This document shows positions 11,681 to 20,454 of a stretch of DNA of 64,000 nucleotides, one piece after another. Where the stretch lies: NCBI RefSeq assembly GCF_012184425.1, contig NZ_VTOW01000003.1, forward strand, positions 434,001-498,000. Reading direction: 5' to 3'. The notes under the pieces are model-generated. The model saw only the letters and a program-made list of their open reading frames with translations. It did not search any database and was not told the origin of the DNA. Within the stretch, counting starts at the first letter, position 1; every line of letters starts with the position of its first letter. Source of the stretch: Candidatus Manganitrophus noduliformans. Its GTDB lineage: Bacteria > Nitrospirota > Nitrospiria > SBBL01 > Manganitrophaceae. The translations under genes were made by a program, and so were the position numbers.

Positions 11681-12684
11681 TCTTTTTTTATTTTCAGCAC
11701 CCCCGCCCCCTGAATCCCGTCGTGTTTTAAGCGCGAGAGGGCTTCGTTCGCTTGTTCCAAATCAAACAATTCGGTATGCGTCCGAATCGGGATTTCCGAA
11801 GCCAATCGGAGGAGCTCCTCTCCGTCCCGCCGCGTGTTGGCCGTGACGCTTCGAAGATTTTTCTCGTAAAAGAGTTCCGTCCCGTAATGGAGGGTAGGGA
11901 TGTCGGTCATGTAAATCCCCGCCACGGCGACGGTTCCTCCTCTCTCGACCGCGCGCAGCGCCCCGGGGACCAGCTCGCCCGCCGGGGCGAAGATGATCGC
12001 CGCGTCGAGCTTGACCGGCGGAATATCGGCCGCTTCGCCCACCCAGGCGGCTCCCAATTCTTTTGCGAGTTGGCGATGCCGTTCCCCGCGGGTCGCAACA
12101 TAGACCCCGCATCCCCAATACCGCGCAATCTGGATCGCCACGTGGGCCGAAGCGCCGAATCCGTAAAGGCCCAGGCGCCCCCCCTTCCGGATGTCGCTTC
12201 GATGAAGCGCCCGGTAGCCGATGATTCCGGCGCAGAGGAGCGGCGCCGCCTGATGCGAGGGGAGATCGGCCGGCAAAGGATAGATGAACGCCTCTTGCGC
12301 GACGATGTATTCGGCATAGCCGCCGTCGACGTCATAGCCGGTAAATTGGGGGAGCTCGCAGAGGTTTTCGTCGCCGCGAAGGCAGTAGAAGCAGGCGCCG
12401 CAGGCGGCCCATAGCCAGGCGACGCCGACCCGGTCGCCTACTTGAAACCGGCTCGTATGGGGGCCGAGCCGGCTGATCTCTCCGACGACCTGATGGCCCG
12501 GAACGACCGGGTTTTTGTGAACCGGCAATTCCCCCTCCACCACATGCAGATCGGTTCGGCAGATTGCGCAGACCTCCACGCGGATCAACACCTCTCCCGC
12601 GCCCGGCGCCGGAATCGGGCGCTCGACCGACTGCAACGGCCTCTCCTCAAGCGGCGCTCGTTTTTCTACGATCATTGCTTTCAT
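11674..12684 (-). CDS. Zinc-dependent alcohol dehydrogenase family protein
   Basis: A 336-residue medium-chain dehydrogenase. Catalytic zinc ligands are visible in CAICRTDLH and in VPGHQVVGEI. The structural zinc site is the four-cysteine lobe CGACFYCLRGDENLCE. The nucleotide-binding segment is LGLYGFGASAHVAIQIA. The family oxidises alcohols or reduces aldehydes with NAD(P). The ATG at 12684 matches the usual family start. No neighbouring gene suggests a substrate. Confidence 0.92.
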   Translation of the reverse strand: MKAMIVEKRAPLEERPLQSVERPIPAPGAGEVLIRVEVCAICRTDLHVVEGELPVHKNPVVPGHQVVGEISRLGPHTSRFQVGDRVGVAWLWAACGACFYCLRGDENLCELPQFTGYDVDGGYAEYIVAQEAFIYPLPADLPSHQAAPLLCAGIIGYRALHRSDIRKGGRLGLYGFGASAHVAIQIARYWGCGVYVATRGERHRQLAKELGAAWVGEAADIPPVKLDAAIIFAPAGELVPGALRAVERGGTVAVAGIYMTDIPTLHYGTELFYEKNLRSVTANTRRDGEELLRLASEIPIRTHTELFDLEQANEALSRLKHDGIQGAGVLKIKKDN

Positions 12685-12858
12685 CCTAAAACTCCTTCAA
12701 ACAGTATTTTCATTTTAATAGAAGCGAAGAGGAAAAGCGAGCGGGCGAACCTGAACGACGAGATCCTTCGCTCCGCTCTGTGATGACAGGCGAGATTGAC
12801 TCATCGACGGGATTTCGACTAAAGTCAAAACCGATATGGGCTCGAAAGGAGAATGCAG

Positions 12859-13473
12859 ATGAAGTTTTGTCCGGAATGCGGTCGGCCGTTAGTTCAGCAC
12901 AAAGTCGAGCGACACCTCCGCCAGGTCTGTCTCCCGGATGGAGAAGGGTGCGGTTTCATCGACTACGGCCGCTTCACCCTCGGCGTCGGCGGTCTGGTGA
13001 TCGACGCCGATCCCCAGACCGGAGAGCGCCGGGTTCTCCTGATCCAGCGTAATCAGGAGCCGAACAAGGGGGGCTGGACCCTTCCGGGAGGGTTCGTCGA
13101 CTTTGATGAAACAGTCGACCAAGCGGCGGTCCGGGAGGTGATGGAGGAGACCGGTCTTCAGTGCCGCGCCATCGGGATGGTCGGATTCCGCAACCGGGCC
13201 GATTCTGATGTGAACACGTCGTATGCGGTCTTCTTGCTGGAGGCGATCGGCGGGGAACGCTTCACCCAACCGACCGAGGAGATCGCCCAATGCGGTTTTT
13301 ACACCCTCTCTCAAATTCAAGAGATGCCCCGTCTTGCCCCCCTTTCTCGGACCGTGGCGACGGCCGCCCTGACGGCCGAGCTCCACCTTTTGCGTCCGAT
13401 CACCGTTTCCGGCCTGGGGGATCGTCCCCCCTTTACTTTCTTTATCGGATCGGATCGATCGACGCAATCTTAA
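12859..13473 (+). CDS. Nudix hydrolase with N-terminal zinc ribbon
   Basis: This ~204-residue protein begins with a zinc ribbon (CPECG followed by Cys pairs around CLPDGEGCGF), as in NADH-pyrophosphatase-like Nudix proteins. The Nudix box GX5EX7REUXEEXGU lies at residues 77-100 (from GGFVDFDE to REVMEETGL) and is complete. It would hydrolyse a nucleoside diphosphate linked to another group. The ATG at 12859 is favoured over the one at 12853 by its spacing from AAAGGAG. Confidence 0.88.
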   Translation: MKFCPECGRPLVQHKVERHLRQVCLPDGEGCGFIDYGRFTLGVGGLVIDADPQTGERRVLLIQRNQEPNKGGWTLPGGFVDFDETVDQAAVREVMEETGLQCRAIGMVGFRNRADSDVNTSYAVFLLEAIGGERFTQPTEEIAQCGFYTLSQIQEMPRLAPLSRTVATAALTAELHLLRPITVSGLGDRPPFTFFIGSDRSTQS

Positions 13474-13586
13474 CGGCCGGATCAGGTCGCGTCAGAAGGC
13501 CCTCTCCCCCGACCTCCGTTGACTTCTTTCAGCGCCGTGTGAAAAGATCATTTAAGGACCATCACCGCAAACTTGAGGGAGAAGCG

Positions 13587-14213
13587 ATGCGACTCTATGA
13601 TGTGACAATGACACTCACCCATTCCATGCCGACCTATCCGGGGGAGCCCGGCCCCGCCCTCACGCCGGTCAAGCGGATGAAAAAAGGGGATCCGGCGAAC
13701 GTCTCCGCCCTTTCGCTCGGCCTGCACACCGGCACCCACGTCGATGCCCCGATTCATTTTATCGAAGGGGCGCCCGGGGTTGAGGCGCTGCCGTTGGAGA
13801 TCCTTTGCGGACCGGCGCGTCTGGTCCGGATCGACGATCCGGAGGCGGTCCGTCCGGGCGAGCTCGAACGGGCCGGATTAAACGGCGCGACCCGCGTTCT
13901 TTTTCAAACACGGAATCGGGAGTGGATCAAGGCGTCCCGTTTTCATGAGGATTTCGTCTACATCGCGCCGGAGGCGGCGGAGTGGCTGGTTGCGCGCGGC
14001 GTCCGTCTGGTCGGCATCGATTATCTCTCCGTCGAGGCGTTCGGCGCGCCGCAGCCGCGGACGCATCAGACCTTCCTCCATGCTGGTGTCGTTGTGATTG
14101 AGGGGCTTGATCTGTCGCTTCCCCCGCCGGGCGATTACGATCTCCGGTGTCTTCCCCTCAAGATCGCCGGCGCCGACGGCGCCCCGGCGCGGGTCGTTCT
14201 TGCCGGGGGGTGA
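13587..14213 (+). CDS. Cyclase family protein (kynurenine-formamidase-like)
   Basis: This 208-residue metal-dependent hydrolase has the family signature HTGTHVDAPIHF, whose histidines and aspartate bind a divalent metal, and a second conserved segment LVGIDYLSVEAFG. The ATG at 13587 follows AGGGAGAAGCG. The family includes bacterial arylformamidase (KynB) and cyclases of unknown role. No other kynurenine gene is nearby, so the specific substrate is open. It sits just upstream of the 6-phosphogluconate dehydrogenase gene. Confidence 0.85.
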   Translation: MRLYDVTMTLTHSMPTYPGEPGPALTPVKRMKKGDPANVSALSLGLHTGTHVDAPIHFIEGAPGVEALPLEILCGPARLVRIDDPEAVRPGELERAGLNGATRVLFQTRNREWIKASRFHEDFVYIAPEAAEWLVARGVRLVGIDYLSVEAFGAPQPRTHQTFLHAGVVVIEGLDLSLPPPGDYDLRCLPLKIAGADGAPARVVLAGG

Positions 14214-14244
14214 TCCACCCATTTTTATTTCAAGGAGGCGCGCC

Positions 14245-15204
14245 ATGGAATTTGGGATCATCGGTCTGGGAAGGATTGGGAGCAACCTGGCGATTCATGC
14301 GGCCGAAGTCGGAATTCGGGCCGTCGGCTTCTCCAAAGAGGTGACGAACCTCGATGCGCTGGGACGTCACGGCGTCCAGGTGGCGGCGGGCCTGATCGAT
14401 CTTGTCAAATCGCTCCATTCGCCCCGGGTCATCTTTCTCTCGGTGCCGGCGGGGCCGGCGGTCGACGAAGCGCTTGACCGGCTCGTTCCTTTCCTTGAAC
14501 CGTGGGATGTGATTGTCGATGGGGGAAATTCGCATTTTCGGGATTCGATCGCGCGATTTCGCCGCCTCCAAAAAAACAAGGTCGGCTTCGTCGATTGCGG
14601 GACCAGCGGCGGCCTGGAGGGGGCGCGGAGCGGCGCCTGCTTCATGGTGGGGGGAACGGAGGACGCGGTCGCGCGGGCGGCGCCGGTTTTAATGAAGCTT
14701 GCCGTTGAAGAGGGCTTCTTCTACGCCGGCCCTCCCGGCGCGGGGCACTTCTGCAAAATGGTCCATAATGCGATCGAGTTCGGCATGCTTCAGTCGATCG
14801 GGGAGGGGGTGGAGCTGATGCGGCGCTCCGACTATCGGATCGATCTCGCCGATCTCTTTCATGCCTGGTCGCACGGCTCGGTGATCCGCGGGTGGCTCGT
14901 CGAGCTGATGGAGCGGGGGTTGCGCGAGCATCCCGATTTCTCCGATGTCCCAAGCTACGTCGAGGATACCGGCGAGGTCAATTGGGCGTTGGAAGAGGCG
15001 ATCGAAAAAGAGGTCCCGATGCCGGCGATCACCCAATCGGTCCTCGCCCTGTTTGCCTCCCGCGGCGGGGGATCGGACGCCGCCCGCGCCGTCGCCCTTC
15101 TTCGAAACCAATTTGGCGAACACCCCTTCGGCCCGCGGCCGGACATTGCCAAAATGAGAAAGACCGGAAAGGTCGGCGGCTGGAAAGCCGATGAAGCCGC
15201 ATAG
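14245..15204 (+). CDS. gnd: 6-phosphogluconate dehydrogenase (decarboxylating), short form
   Basis: This 319-residue protein would oxidise 6-phosphogluconate to ribulose 5-phosphate with release of CO2. The dinucleotide-binding loop GLGRIGSN is at residues 6-13. The substrate-binding segments VDGGNSHF, DCGTSGG and GAGHFCKMVHNAIEFG are all present. At about 320 residues it belongs to the short, usually NAD-dependent clade (GndA/YqeC-like) rather than the 470-residue form. A strong AAGGAGG precedes the ATG at 14245. No zwf or pgl lies in the window. Confidence 0.92.
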   Translation: MEFGIIGLGRIGSNLAIHAAEVGIRAVGFSKEVTNLDALGRHGVQVAAGLIDLVKSLHSPRVIFLSVPAGPAVDEALDRLVPFLEPWDVIVDGGNSHFRDSIARFRRLQKNKVGFVDCGTSGGLEGARSGACFMVGGTEDAVARAAPVLMKLAVEEGFFYAGPPGAGHFCKMVHNAIEFGMLQSIGEGVELMRRSDYRIDLADLFHAWSHGSVIRGWLVELMERGLREHPDFSDVPSYVEDTGEVNWALEEAIEKEVPMPAITQSVLALFASRGGGSDAARAVALLRNQFGEHPFGPRPDIAKMRKTGKVGGWKADEAA

Positions 15205-15385
15205 CCGCTTTCTCCTGCGGTATTGATTTCATCTCTTCGCCTGGTATATCCTCTCCATAAGAACTTCAACAAAACTTTTCTGTTCGGCTCAATTCATTCA
15301 TTATTTTCCAACCGAATCTCTCGCGATCGATCTGCCGTTCGTGGAGCGTCCGGCGGCGTTGCCGCAATAAAGCGGGAGGAATAAA

Positions 15386-16300
15386 ATGTCCCCTATGGCA
15401 GGAAAGCAGAATCAAACTCAAACGCAAAAATCCTCCGGCCTCGCTCGGTCCAACAGGGCGACAATGGGGACCGATCATTTGGAACATCCCTTTTTCCGAT
15501 TGCAGCGGATCATCGGGAATCAAGCGGTGCAACGAACCTTGCAAATGAAGCGGACGATCAGCCGGCCGGGAGACGCGTCTGAGCGGGAAGCGGATGATGT
15601 CGCCGAGCGGGTGATGCGCATGCCGGATGCCGCCGAAGGGGGGACGTTGCCGGCGCACGAGCCGACCCATACCATCCAGCAGGGCGCGGCGACGGAAGCG
15701 GGACCGATCCTGCGTCAGGCGGCCCCGGCGGTTCCGCGCAAGACCATCTGGGTGAATATCGGCTTCGACTCCAGCGCGCAGGCGAATGAAGAGACGATGA
15801 GAAAGCTGAGGGCGTCGATTCGGGTGGAGAAGGCCGCCATCGCCGGCTGCTGCGCCGTCCATAACCGGGCCTGCAACATCGACGTGAAGCAACACTACGA
15901 CTGGCGCCGCTCCAACAAGCCGGCCCCCGCCGACGGCGACTATGACAGCGATGTCGCCGCCGACCGCGCGCTGCGCGACAGGAACTTCGACAATATCGCC
16001 GGGCGCGCCGGCGGGGTGAAGGTCCTTGTGACGGAATCGACCCTGAGCCAGACCTGGCAGGGGGTCCGCATCTTCCCGCGCGCCAACACCCCAGAAAAAG
16101 GGATTTTGTGGAACCGCGCCCTCGCCGCCGAAGACACCCTCGCGCATGAATCGGGCCACGCGGCCGGTTATACGGGGGACGCCGAAGGGGGTCATCACAG
16201 CACCGATCCGCAGAATCTCATGAGTTCCGGCAGCATTCGCGAGGCCGGCGCCACCCCCGACGCCAACTGGTGCCAGCAGATGGCCGCGACGGCGCGGTAG
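15386..16300 (+). CDS. Putative secreted zincin with eCIS-type N-terminal leader
   Basis: A 304-residue protein. Residues ~50-80 (SRPGDASEREADDVAERVMRMP) match the leader typical of DUF4157 cargo proteins of extracellular contractile injection systems. A shortened DUF4157 core follows, keeping HEPTH at 91-95 and QQG. The C-terminal domain has HESGHAAGYTGD at 254-265 and the Met-turn-like NLMSSG downstream. This arrangement resembles metzincin zinc proteases (third ligand Asp). There is no Sec signal. The gene starts behind GGGAGGA. No eCIS structural genes are in the window; the T6SS is 17 kb away. A toxin or protease role is inferred. Confidence 0.7.
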   Translation: MSPMAGKQNQTQTQKSSGLARSNRATMGTDHLEHPFFRLQRIIGNQAVQRTLQMKRTISRPGDASEREADDVAERVMRMPDAAEGGTLPAHEPTHTIQQGAATEAGPILRQAAPAVPRKTIWVNIGFDSSAQANEETMRKLRASIRVEKAAIAGCCAVHNRACNIDVKQHYDWRRSNKPAPADGDYDSDVAADRALRDRNFDNIAGRAGGVKVLVTESTLSQTWQGVRIFPRANTPEKGILWNRALAAEDTLAHESGHAAGYTGDAEGGHHSTDPQNLMSSGSIREAGATPDANWCQQMAATAR

Positions 16301-16329
16301 TCCGTTTTTAATTGAAAGTCATATAACTC

Positions 16330-16358
16330 TTGACATTTTCCTCCCATCAAAATAAAAT
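16330..16358 (+). promoter_or_regulatory. σ70 promoter of the pyrimidine operon
   Basis: TTGACA at 16330-16335, a 17-base spacer and TAAAAT at 16353-16358 form a near-consensus promoter. Transcription should begin around 16365, immediately upstream of the PyrR-binding hairpin. Confidence 0.8.
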
Positions 16359-16370
16359 AGCCCCAGTTAC

Positions 16371-16401
16371 CCTTTAAACCGGCCCCGCGAGGCTGGAAAG
16401 G
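16371..16401 (+). promoter_or_regulatory. PyrR-binding RNA hairpin (anti-antiterminator)
   Basis: The RNA begins CCUUUAAA and closes with AAAGG. The inner stem CCGGCC/GGCUGG holds the loop CCGCGA. This is the layout of the Bacillus-type PyrR binding element, whose loop region reads C-C-x-G-x-G-A-G-G. Bound PyrR-UMP would stabilise the hairpin and let the downstream terminator form. It lies a few bases after the predicted transcription start and ahead of pyrR. Confidence 0.85.
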
Positions 16402-16427
16402 AATGGACGGTGATTTTTAACGATTTC

Positions 16428-16472
16428 AAAAAACCTTCTCCCGATCTTCATAGGCGGGAGAAGGTTTTTTTA
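16428..16472 (+). terminator. Intrinsic terminator of the pyr leader (attenuator)
   Basis: AAAAACCTTCTCCCG pairs with CGGGAGAAGGTTTTT across a 10-base loop and is followed by a T-run. It sits between the PyrR hairpin and the pyrR ribosome site, so it is the regulated attenuator of the operon. Confidence 0.9.
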
Positions 16473-16507
16473 TACCCTGACGCCGGCGGGAGAAGGATGG
16501 GAGAGCG

Positions 16508-17068
16508 ATGGAACGGGTGATTCTCAATTCGGTCGAGATCTATCGGGCCCTCACCCGGATTGCGCATGAAATCCTGGAGCGGAACAAGGGGTCGAAGGAG
16601 CTTGCGCTCATCGGCATCCGGACCGGCGGGGTCTATCTGTCGCAACGGTTGGGTAAAAAGATTCAAGAGATCGAAGGGGAGACCGTTCCGATCGGTGAGC
16701 TCGACATCACCCTCTATCGAGACGATCTGGCCCACCGGAAAGAGTCTCCCGTCCTCAAGAAAACCCACATCCCCTTTGACCTGAACGACCGGAAGATCAT
16801 CCTGGTTGACGATGTTCTCTTCACCGGGAGGACCATTCGCGCGGCGATGGACGGCCTGATGGATCTCGGCCGGCCGAAGCAGATTCAGTTGGCGGTTTTG
16901 ATCGACCGAGGCCATCGCGAGCTGCCGATCCGGGCCGATTATGTCGGGAAAAACCTCCCGACCGCCACCGACGAAAAAGTTGAAGTGCTTCTTGAGGAAG
17001 CGGGCGAAGAAGATCGGATCGTTTTGAGAAAGGGGCCGGGGGCCGGGGGTCAGGGGTCGGGGAAATAA
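16508..17068 (+). CDS. pyrR: Bifunctional pyr operon regulator / uracil phosphoribosyltransferase
   Basis: This 186-residue protein binds pyr leader RNA when UMP is high and also has uracil phosphoribosyltransferase activity. The PRPP loop is [10 protein letters not shown] at residues 100-109. YRDDL and the basic RTGGVYL region match PyrR. It is first in the operon and is itself behind the attenuator. The last ~12 residues ([11 protein letters not shown]) are encoded by a G-rich dispersed repeat, so the native C-terminus was probably at about residue 174. Confidence 0.95.
   Translation: MERVILNSVEIYRALTRIAHEILERNKGSKELALIGIRTGGVYLSQRLGKKIQEIEGETVPIGELDITLYRDDLAHRKESPVLKKTHIPFDLNDRKIILVDDVLFTGRTIRAAMDGLMDLGRPKQIQLAVLIDRGHRELPIRADYVGKNLPTATDEKVEVLLEEAGEEDRIVLRKGPGAGGQGSGK
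17031..17065. repeat. G-rich dispersed repeat overlapping the pyrR 3' end
   Basis: The repeat is built from GGGGCC and GGGGTC units. A nearly identical sequence occurs in inverse orientation at about 26608-26637. Here it encodes the terminal Gly/Ala/Gln-rich tail of PyrR and supplies its stop codon region. Confidence 0.7.
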
Positions 17069-17075
17069 TCAACTT

Positions 17076-17103
17076 GTAGGGGCAGACCTGTGTGTCTGCC
17101 CGG
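17076..17103. repeat. Palindromic repeat, GTAGGGGC type
   Basis: GGGCAGAC (17080-17087) pairs with GTCTGCCC (17094-17101) around CTGTGT. The element begins with GTAGGGGC like those at 51061 and 53839. It lies between pyrR and pyrB and could affect transcription or mRNA stability. Confidence 0.7.
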
Positions 17104-17112
17104 GATAACCAA

Positions 17113-18036
17113 ATGGGACTGAAACGAAAAGACATTCTCGCCATTGCCGAGATGGAGAAAGAAGAGATTGAGCTGATTCTCCAGACGGCGGAATCGTTTA
17201 AAGAGGTCTCGACCCGCGAGATCAAAAAGGTGCCGACCCTCCGGGGGAAGACGGTGGTTAACCTTTTCTTCGAGCCGAGCACCCGGACCCGGACCTCTTT
17301 CGAATTGGCGGCCAAGCGGCTCTCGGCCGACGTCATCAACATCTCCACCTCATCGAGCAGCGTGGTGAAGGGAGAGACCCTCCTCGACACGGCGCGAAAC
17401 ATCGAGGCGATGCAGTCGGACATCATCATCCTCCGCCACGCCTCCTCCGGCGCCCCATACATTTTGGCCCGGGCGCTGCGGAGCGCGGTGATCAACGCGG
17501 GAGACGGATCGCACGAACATCCGAGCCAAGGGCTTCTCGACCTCTATACAATCAAAGAGAAGAAGGGGGGGATTCAGGGGCTGAAAGTGGTGATCGTCGG
17601 CGATGTGCTCCATAGCCGCGTCGCGCGCTCCGACATTCACGGTTTGAAAAAGCTGGGCGCCGAGGTCCATCTCGCCGGTCCTCCAACCATGATTCCCCTC
17701 GGCATCGAGCAGTGGGGAGTCAAAGTTCACTATCGTCTGGAGGAGGCGATTGCGGGGGCCGATGTGATCATCCTCCTTCGCCTCCAGCTGGAGCGTCAGG
17801 GAAAGGGATATCTCCCGACCCTTCGAGAGTATGCCCAGCTCTATGGTCTTAATAGCAAGCGGGTCGCCTTGGCCAACAACGGTGTTCTGGTGATGCACCC
17901 CGGCCCGATCAACCGGGGGGTCGAGGTGACCCCCGAGGTGGCCGACGGTCTCTCGTCGGTGATTCTGGAGCAGGTGACAAACGGGGTCGCGGTCCGGATG
18001 GCGTTGTTGTATCTTCTTTCCGGAGAAAAATCATGA
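17113..18036 (+). CDS. pyrB: Aspartate carbamoyltransferase catalytic subunit
   Basis: This 307-residue enzyme condenses carbamoyl phosphate and aspartate in pyrimidine synthesis. The carbamoyl-phosphate site [12 protein letters not shown] lies at about residues 53-64, and [12 protein letters not shown] and HPGPINRG are also present. I start at ATG 17113; a GTG at 17092 would begin inside the palindromic repeat and add seven unrelated residues. No pyrI regulatory subunit is present. Its stop overlaps the pyrC start by four bases. Confidence 0.96.
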   Translation: MGLKRKDILAIAEMEKEEIELILQTAESFKEVSTREIKKVPTLRGKTVVNLFFEPSTRTRTSFELAAKRLSADVINISTSSSSVVKGETLLDTARNIEAMQSDIIILRHASSGAPYILARALRSAVINAGDGSHEHPSQGLLDLYTIKEKKGGIQGLKVVIVGDVLHSRVARSDIHGLKKLGAEVHLAGPPTMIPLGIEQWGVKVHYRLEEAIAGADVIILLRLQLERQGKGYLPTLREYAQLYGLNSKRVALANNGVLVMHPGPINRGVEVTPEVADGLSSVILEQVTNGVAVRMALLYLLSGEKS

Positions 18037-19328
18037 CCGAGCGAATTCTAATTCAAGGGGGACGGATCATCGATCCCGCGGCGGGAAGGGATGCCGTCGG
18101 CGATCTTCTGATCGAGGAAGGGGTTATTCGCGAGATCGGCCCGCGTCTTTCGGTCAAAGGGTCTTGTCAGAAAATCGATGCGGCTGGAAAACTCGTCGTC
18201 CCCGGACTGATCGACCTGCACAGCCACCTGCGCGAGCCGGGGTTCGAATACAAAGAAACGGTGGCGACGGCGACCGCCGCGGCGGCCGCGGGAGGATTCA
18301 CGACGATCTGCGCGATGCCGAACACCAACCCGATCAACGACAACCAATCGGTCACCGAATTCATCCTCGAGCGGGCGAAGGCCGAAGGAAAAGTTCATGT
18401 CCTCCCGGTCGGGGCGATCACGAAGGGATCGAAGGGGGAGGAGCTGGCGGAGATCGGGGAGCTGGTCGCCGCCGGATGCGTCGCCCTCTCCGACGACGGC
18501 CGGCCGGTGATGAACAGCGAGCTGATGCGCCGGGCGATGGAGTATGCGAAGATCTTCGACGTGCCGGTGATCGACCATTGCGAAGACCTCAACCTCTCGG
18601 CGGGCGGGGTGATGTTCGAGGGGGAGGTCTCGACCGCGCTTGGATTGAAGGGGATTCCGGCCGCTTCGGAGACGGTGATGGTGGCGCGCGACATCGCCCT
18701 GGCCGAGCTGACCGGCGCGAAAGTGCATCTCGCCCACATCAGCTGCGGCGGCTCGGTCCACCTGATTCGCGAGGCGAAGCGGCGGGGGATCGCGGTGACG
18801 GCGGAGACCTGCCCGCATTATTTCACCCTGACCGACGACCGGGTGCGGGGCTTCGACGCCAATGCCAAGATGAAACCGCCCTTGGCGACGCGGCGCGATC
18901 TGGAAGAGATCCGCGCCGGACTGGCCGATGGGACGATCGATGCGATCGCCACCGATCACGCCCCGCACGCCGCGCAGGAGAAGGAGTGCGAGATCGACCA
19001 TGCGCCGTTCGGGATCATCGGCCTGGAGACCGCCTTCTCCCTCTCCTTGATGTTGGTGGAGGAGGGGCTGCTCACGTTGCCGGCGCTGATCCAAAAGATG
19101 ACGGAGAACCCGGCCCGGATCATCGGCAAAAAAATCGGACAGCTTGGGATCGGCGATCGGGCCGACGTGACGCTGATCGATCCCGCGGCGGAGTGGGTCG
19201 TCGATGCGGGCCACTTCAAATCGAAGAGCAAGAACTCCCCGTTCATCGGCTGGAAGATGAAGGGGCGGATCGCCGGCATCGTCCTGTCCGGCGTTTGGAA
19301 GTCTGCGGACGCGGAGGCAGGGCGATGA
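18033..19328 (+). CDS. pyrC: Dihydroorotase
   Basis: This 431-residue class I dihydroorotase closes carbamoyl aspartate to dihydroorotate. Zinc ligands His63 and His65 are in [10 protein letters not shown]. The later metal and substrate residues are in IDHCEDL, LAHIS and the TDHAPHA motif. Length fits the bacterial PyrC type I/AllB family; operon position supports pyrC. It is coupled on both sides by ATGA overlaps with pyrB and carA. Confidence 0.96.
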   Translation: MTERILIQGGRIIDPAAGRDAVGDLLIEEGVIREIGPRLSVKGSCQKIDAAGKLVVPGLIDLHSHLREPGFEYKETVATATAAAAAGGFTTICAMPNTNPINDNQSVTEFILERAKAEGKVHVLPVGAITKGSKGEELAEIGELVAAGCVALSDDGRPVMNSELMRRAMEYAKIFDVPVIDHCEDLNLSAGGVMFEGEVSTALGLKGIPAASETVMVARDIALAELTGAKVHLAHISCGGSVHLIREAKRRGIAVTAETCPHYFTLTDDRVRGFDANAKMKPPLATRRDLEEIRAGLADGTIDAIATDHAPHAAQEKECEIDHAPFGIIGLETAFSLSLMLVEEGLLTLPALIQKMTENPARIIGKKIGQLGIGDRADVTLIDPAAEWVVDAGHFKSKSKNSPFIGWKMKGRIAGIVLSGVWKSADAEAGR

Positions 19329-20452
19329 AGCGGGCGATTCTGCTCCTCGAAGACGGAACGGCGTTCCTCGGAAAATCGTTCGGCGCGGAAGGCGAAGCGG
19401 TCGGCGAGGTGGTTTTCAATACCAGCATGACCGGCTATCAGGAGATCCTGACCGATCCCTCTTATAAAGGGCAGATCGTCACGATGACCTATCCCTTGAT
19501 CGGCAATTACGGCGTCAATCCGGAAGATGTCGAATCGGAGCGTCCCTGGCTGGAAGGGTTCATCGTCAAGGAGTACTCCTCTTTTCCGAGCAACTGGCGG
19601 GCGACCGAGCCGCTCGATCAGCTCTTGAAGCGCAACCGGATCGTCGCCATCGAGGGGATCGACACCCGCGCCCTGACCCGAAAGATCCGCGACCGCGGCG
19701 CGATGCAGGGAATCCTTTCGACGGAAGCGTTTGAAACGGCCTCCCTCATAAAAAAGTTGAACTCTCATCCGCCGCTCGTCGGGCAGGACCTTGTCCGGCA
19801 GGTCACCTGCGCCGAAGCATATCCCTGGAAAGAGGGGCCTTGGCGGGAGGCGGTTCCGGCGCCGGTTTATCATGTGGTGGCGTACGACTTCGGGATCAAA
19901 CAGAACATGCTCCGGCGGCTGGTCCAGATGGGATGCCGGGTGACGGTGGTCCCCGCCGAGACCCCGGCCGAAAAGGTGCTGTCGGTGAATCCCGACGGCG
20001 TTCTTCTCTCGAACGGGCCGGGCGACCCGGAGGCGGTGACCTATGCGATCCGGAACACCGAGAAGCTGATCGGCAAAAAGCCGCTCTTCGGAATTTGTCT
20101 CGGCCATCAGATCCTGGGGCTGGCGCTCGGGGGAAAATGCAAGAAGCTCAAATTCGGCCATCACGGCGGGAACCAGCCGATCATGGACCTGGCGACGCGG
20201 CGGGTGCAGATCGTTGCCGAGAATCACGGCTTCGCCGTCGATCTCGCGTCGATCGAAAAAGAGGTGGCGCTGACCCATGTGAACCTGAACGACAACACGG
20301 TCGAGGGGATGCACCATCGGACCCTCCCGGTCTTTTCCGTTCAGTACCATCCGGAGGCCTCGCCGGGCCCGCACGACGCCCACTTTCTCTTCAAACGGTT
20401 TATCGACTTTTTTGCCAACCAAGCAGCCTCTGCCCAAGGAAGGGGGAGATAA
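19325..20452 (+). CDS. carA: Carbamoyl-phosphate synthase small (glutaminase) subunit
   Basis: This 375-residue glutamine amidotransferase supplies ammonia to CarB. The class I triad is visible: Cys258 in GICLGHQ, His342 and Glu344 in VQYHPEA. The N-terminal CPSase domain begins [20 protein letters not shown]. The true start is the ATG at 19325 overlapping the pyrC stop; the same frame stays open upstream through pyrC, but that part is not carA. carB follows only after sppA and an insert. Confidence 0.96.
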   Translation: MKRAILLLEDGTAFLGKSFGAEGEAVGEVVFNTSMTGYQEILTDPSYKGQIVTMTYPLIGNYGVNPEDVESERPWLEGFIVKEYSSFPSNWRATEPLDQLLKRNRIVAIEGIDTRALTRKIRDRGAMQGILSTEAFETASLIKKLNSHPPLVGQDLVRQVTCAEAYPWKEGPWREAVPAPVYHVVAYDFGIKQNMLRRLVQMGCRVTVVPAETPAEKVLSVNPDGVLLSNGPGDPEAVTYAIRNTEKLIGKKPLFGICLGHQILGLALGGKCKKLKFGHHGGNQPIMDLATRRVQIVAENHGFAVDLASIEKEVALTHVNLNDNTVEGMHHRTLPVFSVQYHPEASPGPHDAHFLFKRFIDFFANQAASAQGRGR

Positions 20453-20454
20453 TC

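Noticed and set aside
18164-19324. Long open frame upstream of carA
   Set aside because: It is the shadow of pyrC in another frame, Arg/Gly-rich, with no family resemblance; carA begins at the ATG overlapping the pyrC stop.
19840-20454. Open frame leading into sppA
   Set aside because: It overlaps carA out of frame; the sppA signal peptide and ribosome site begin at 20455.
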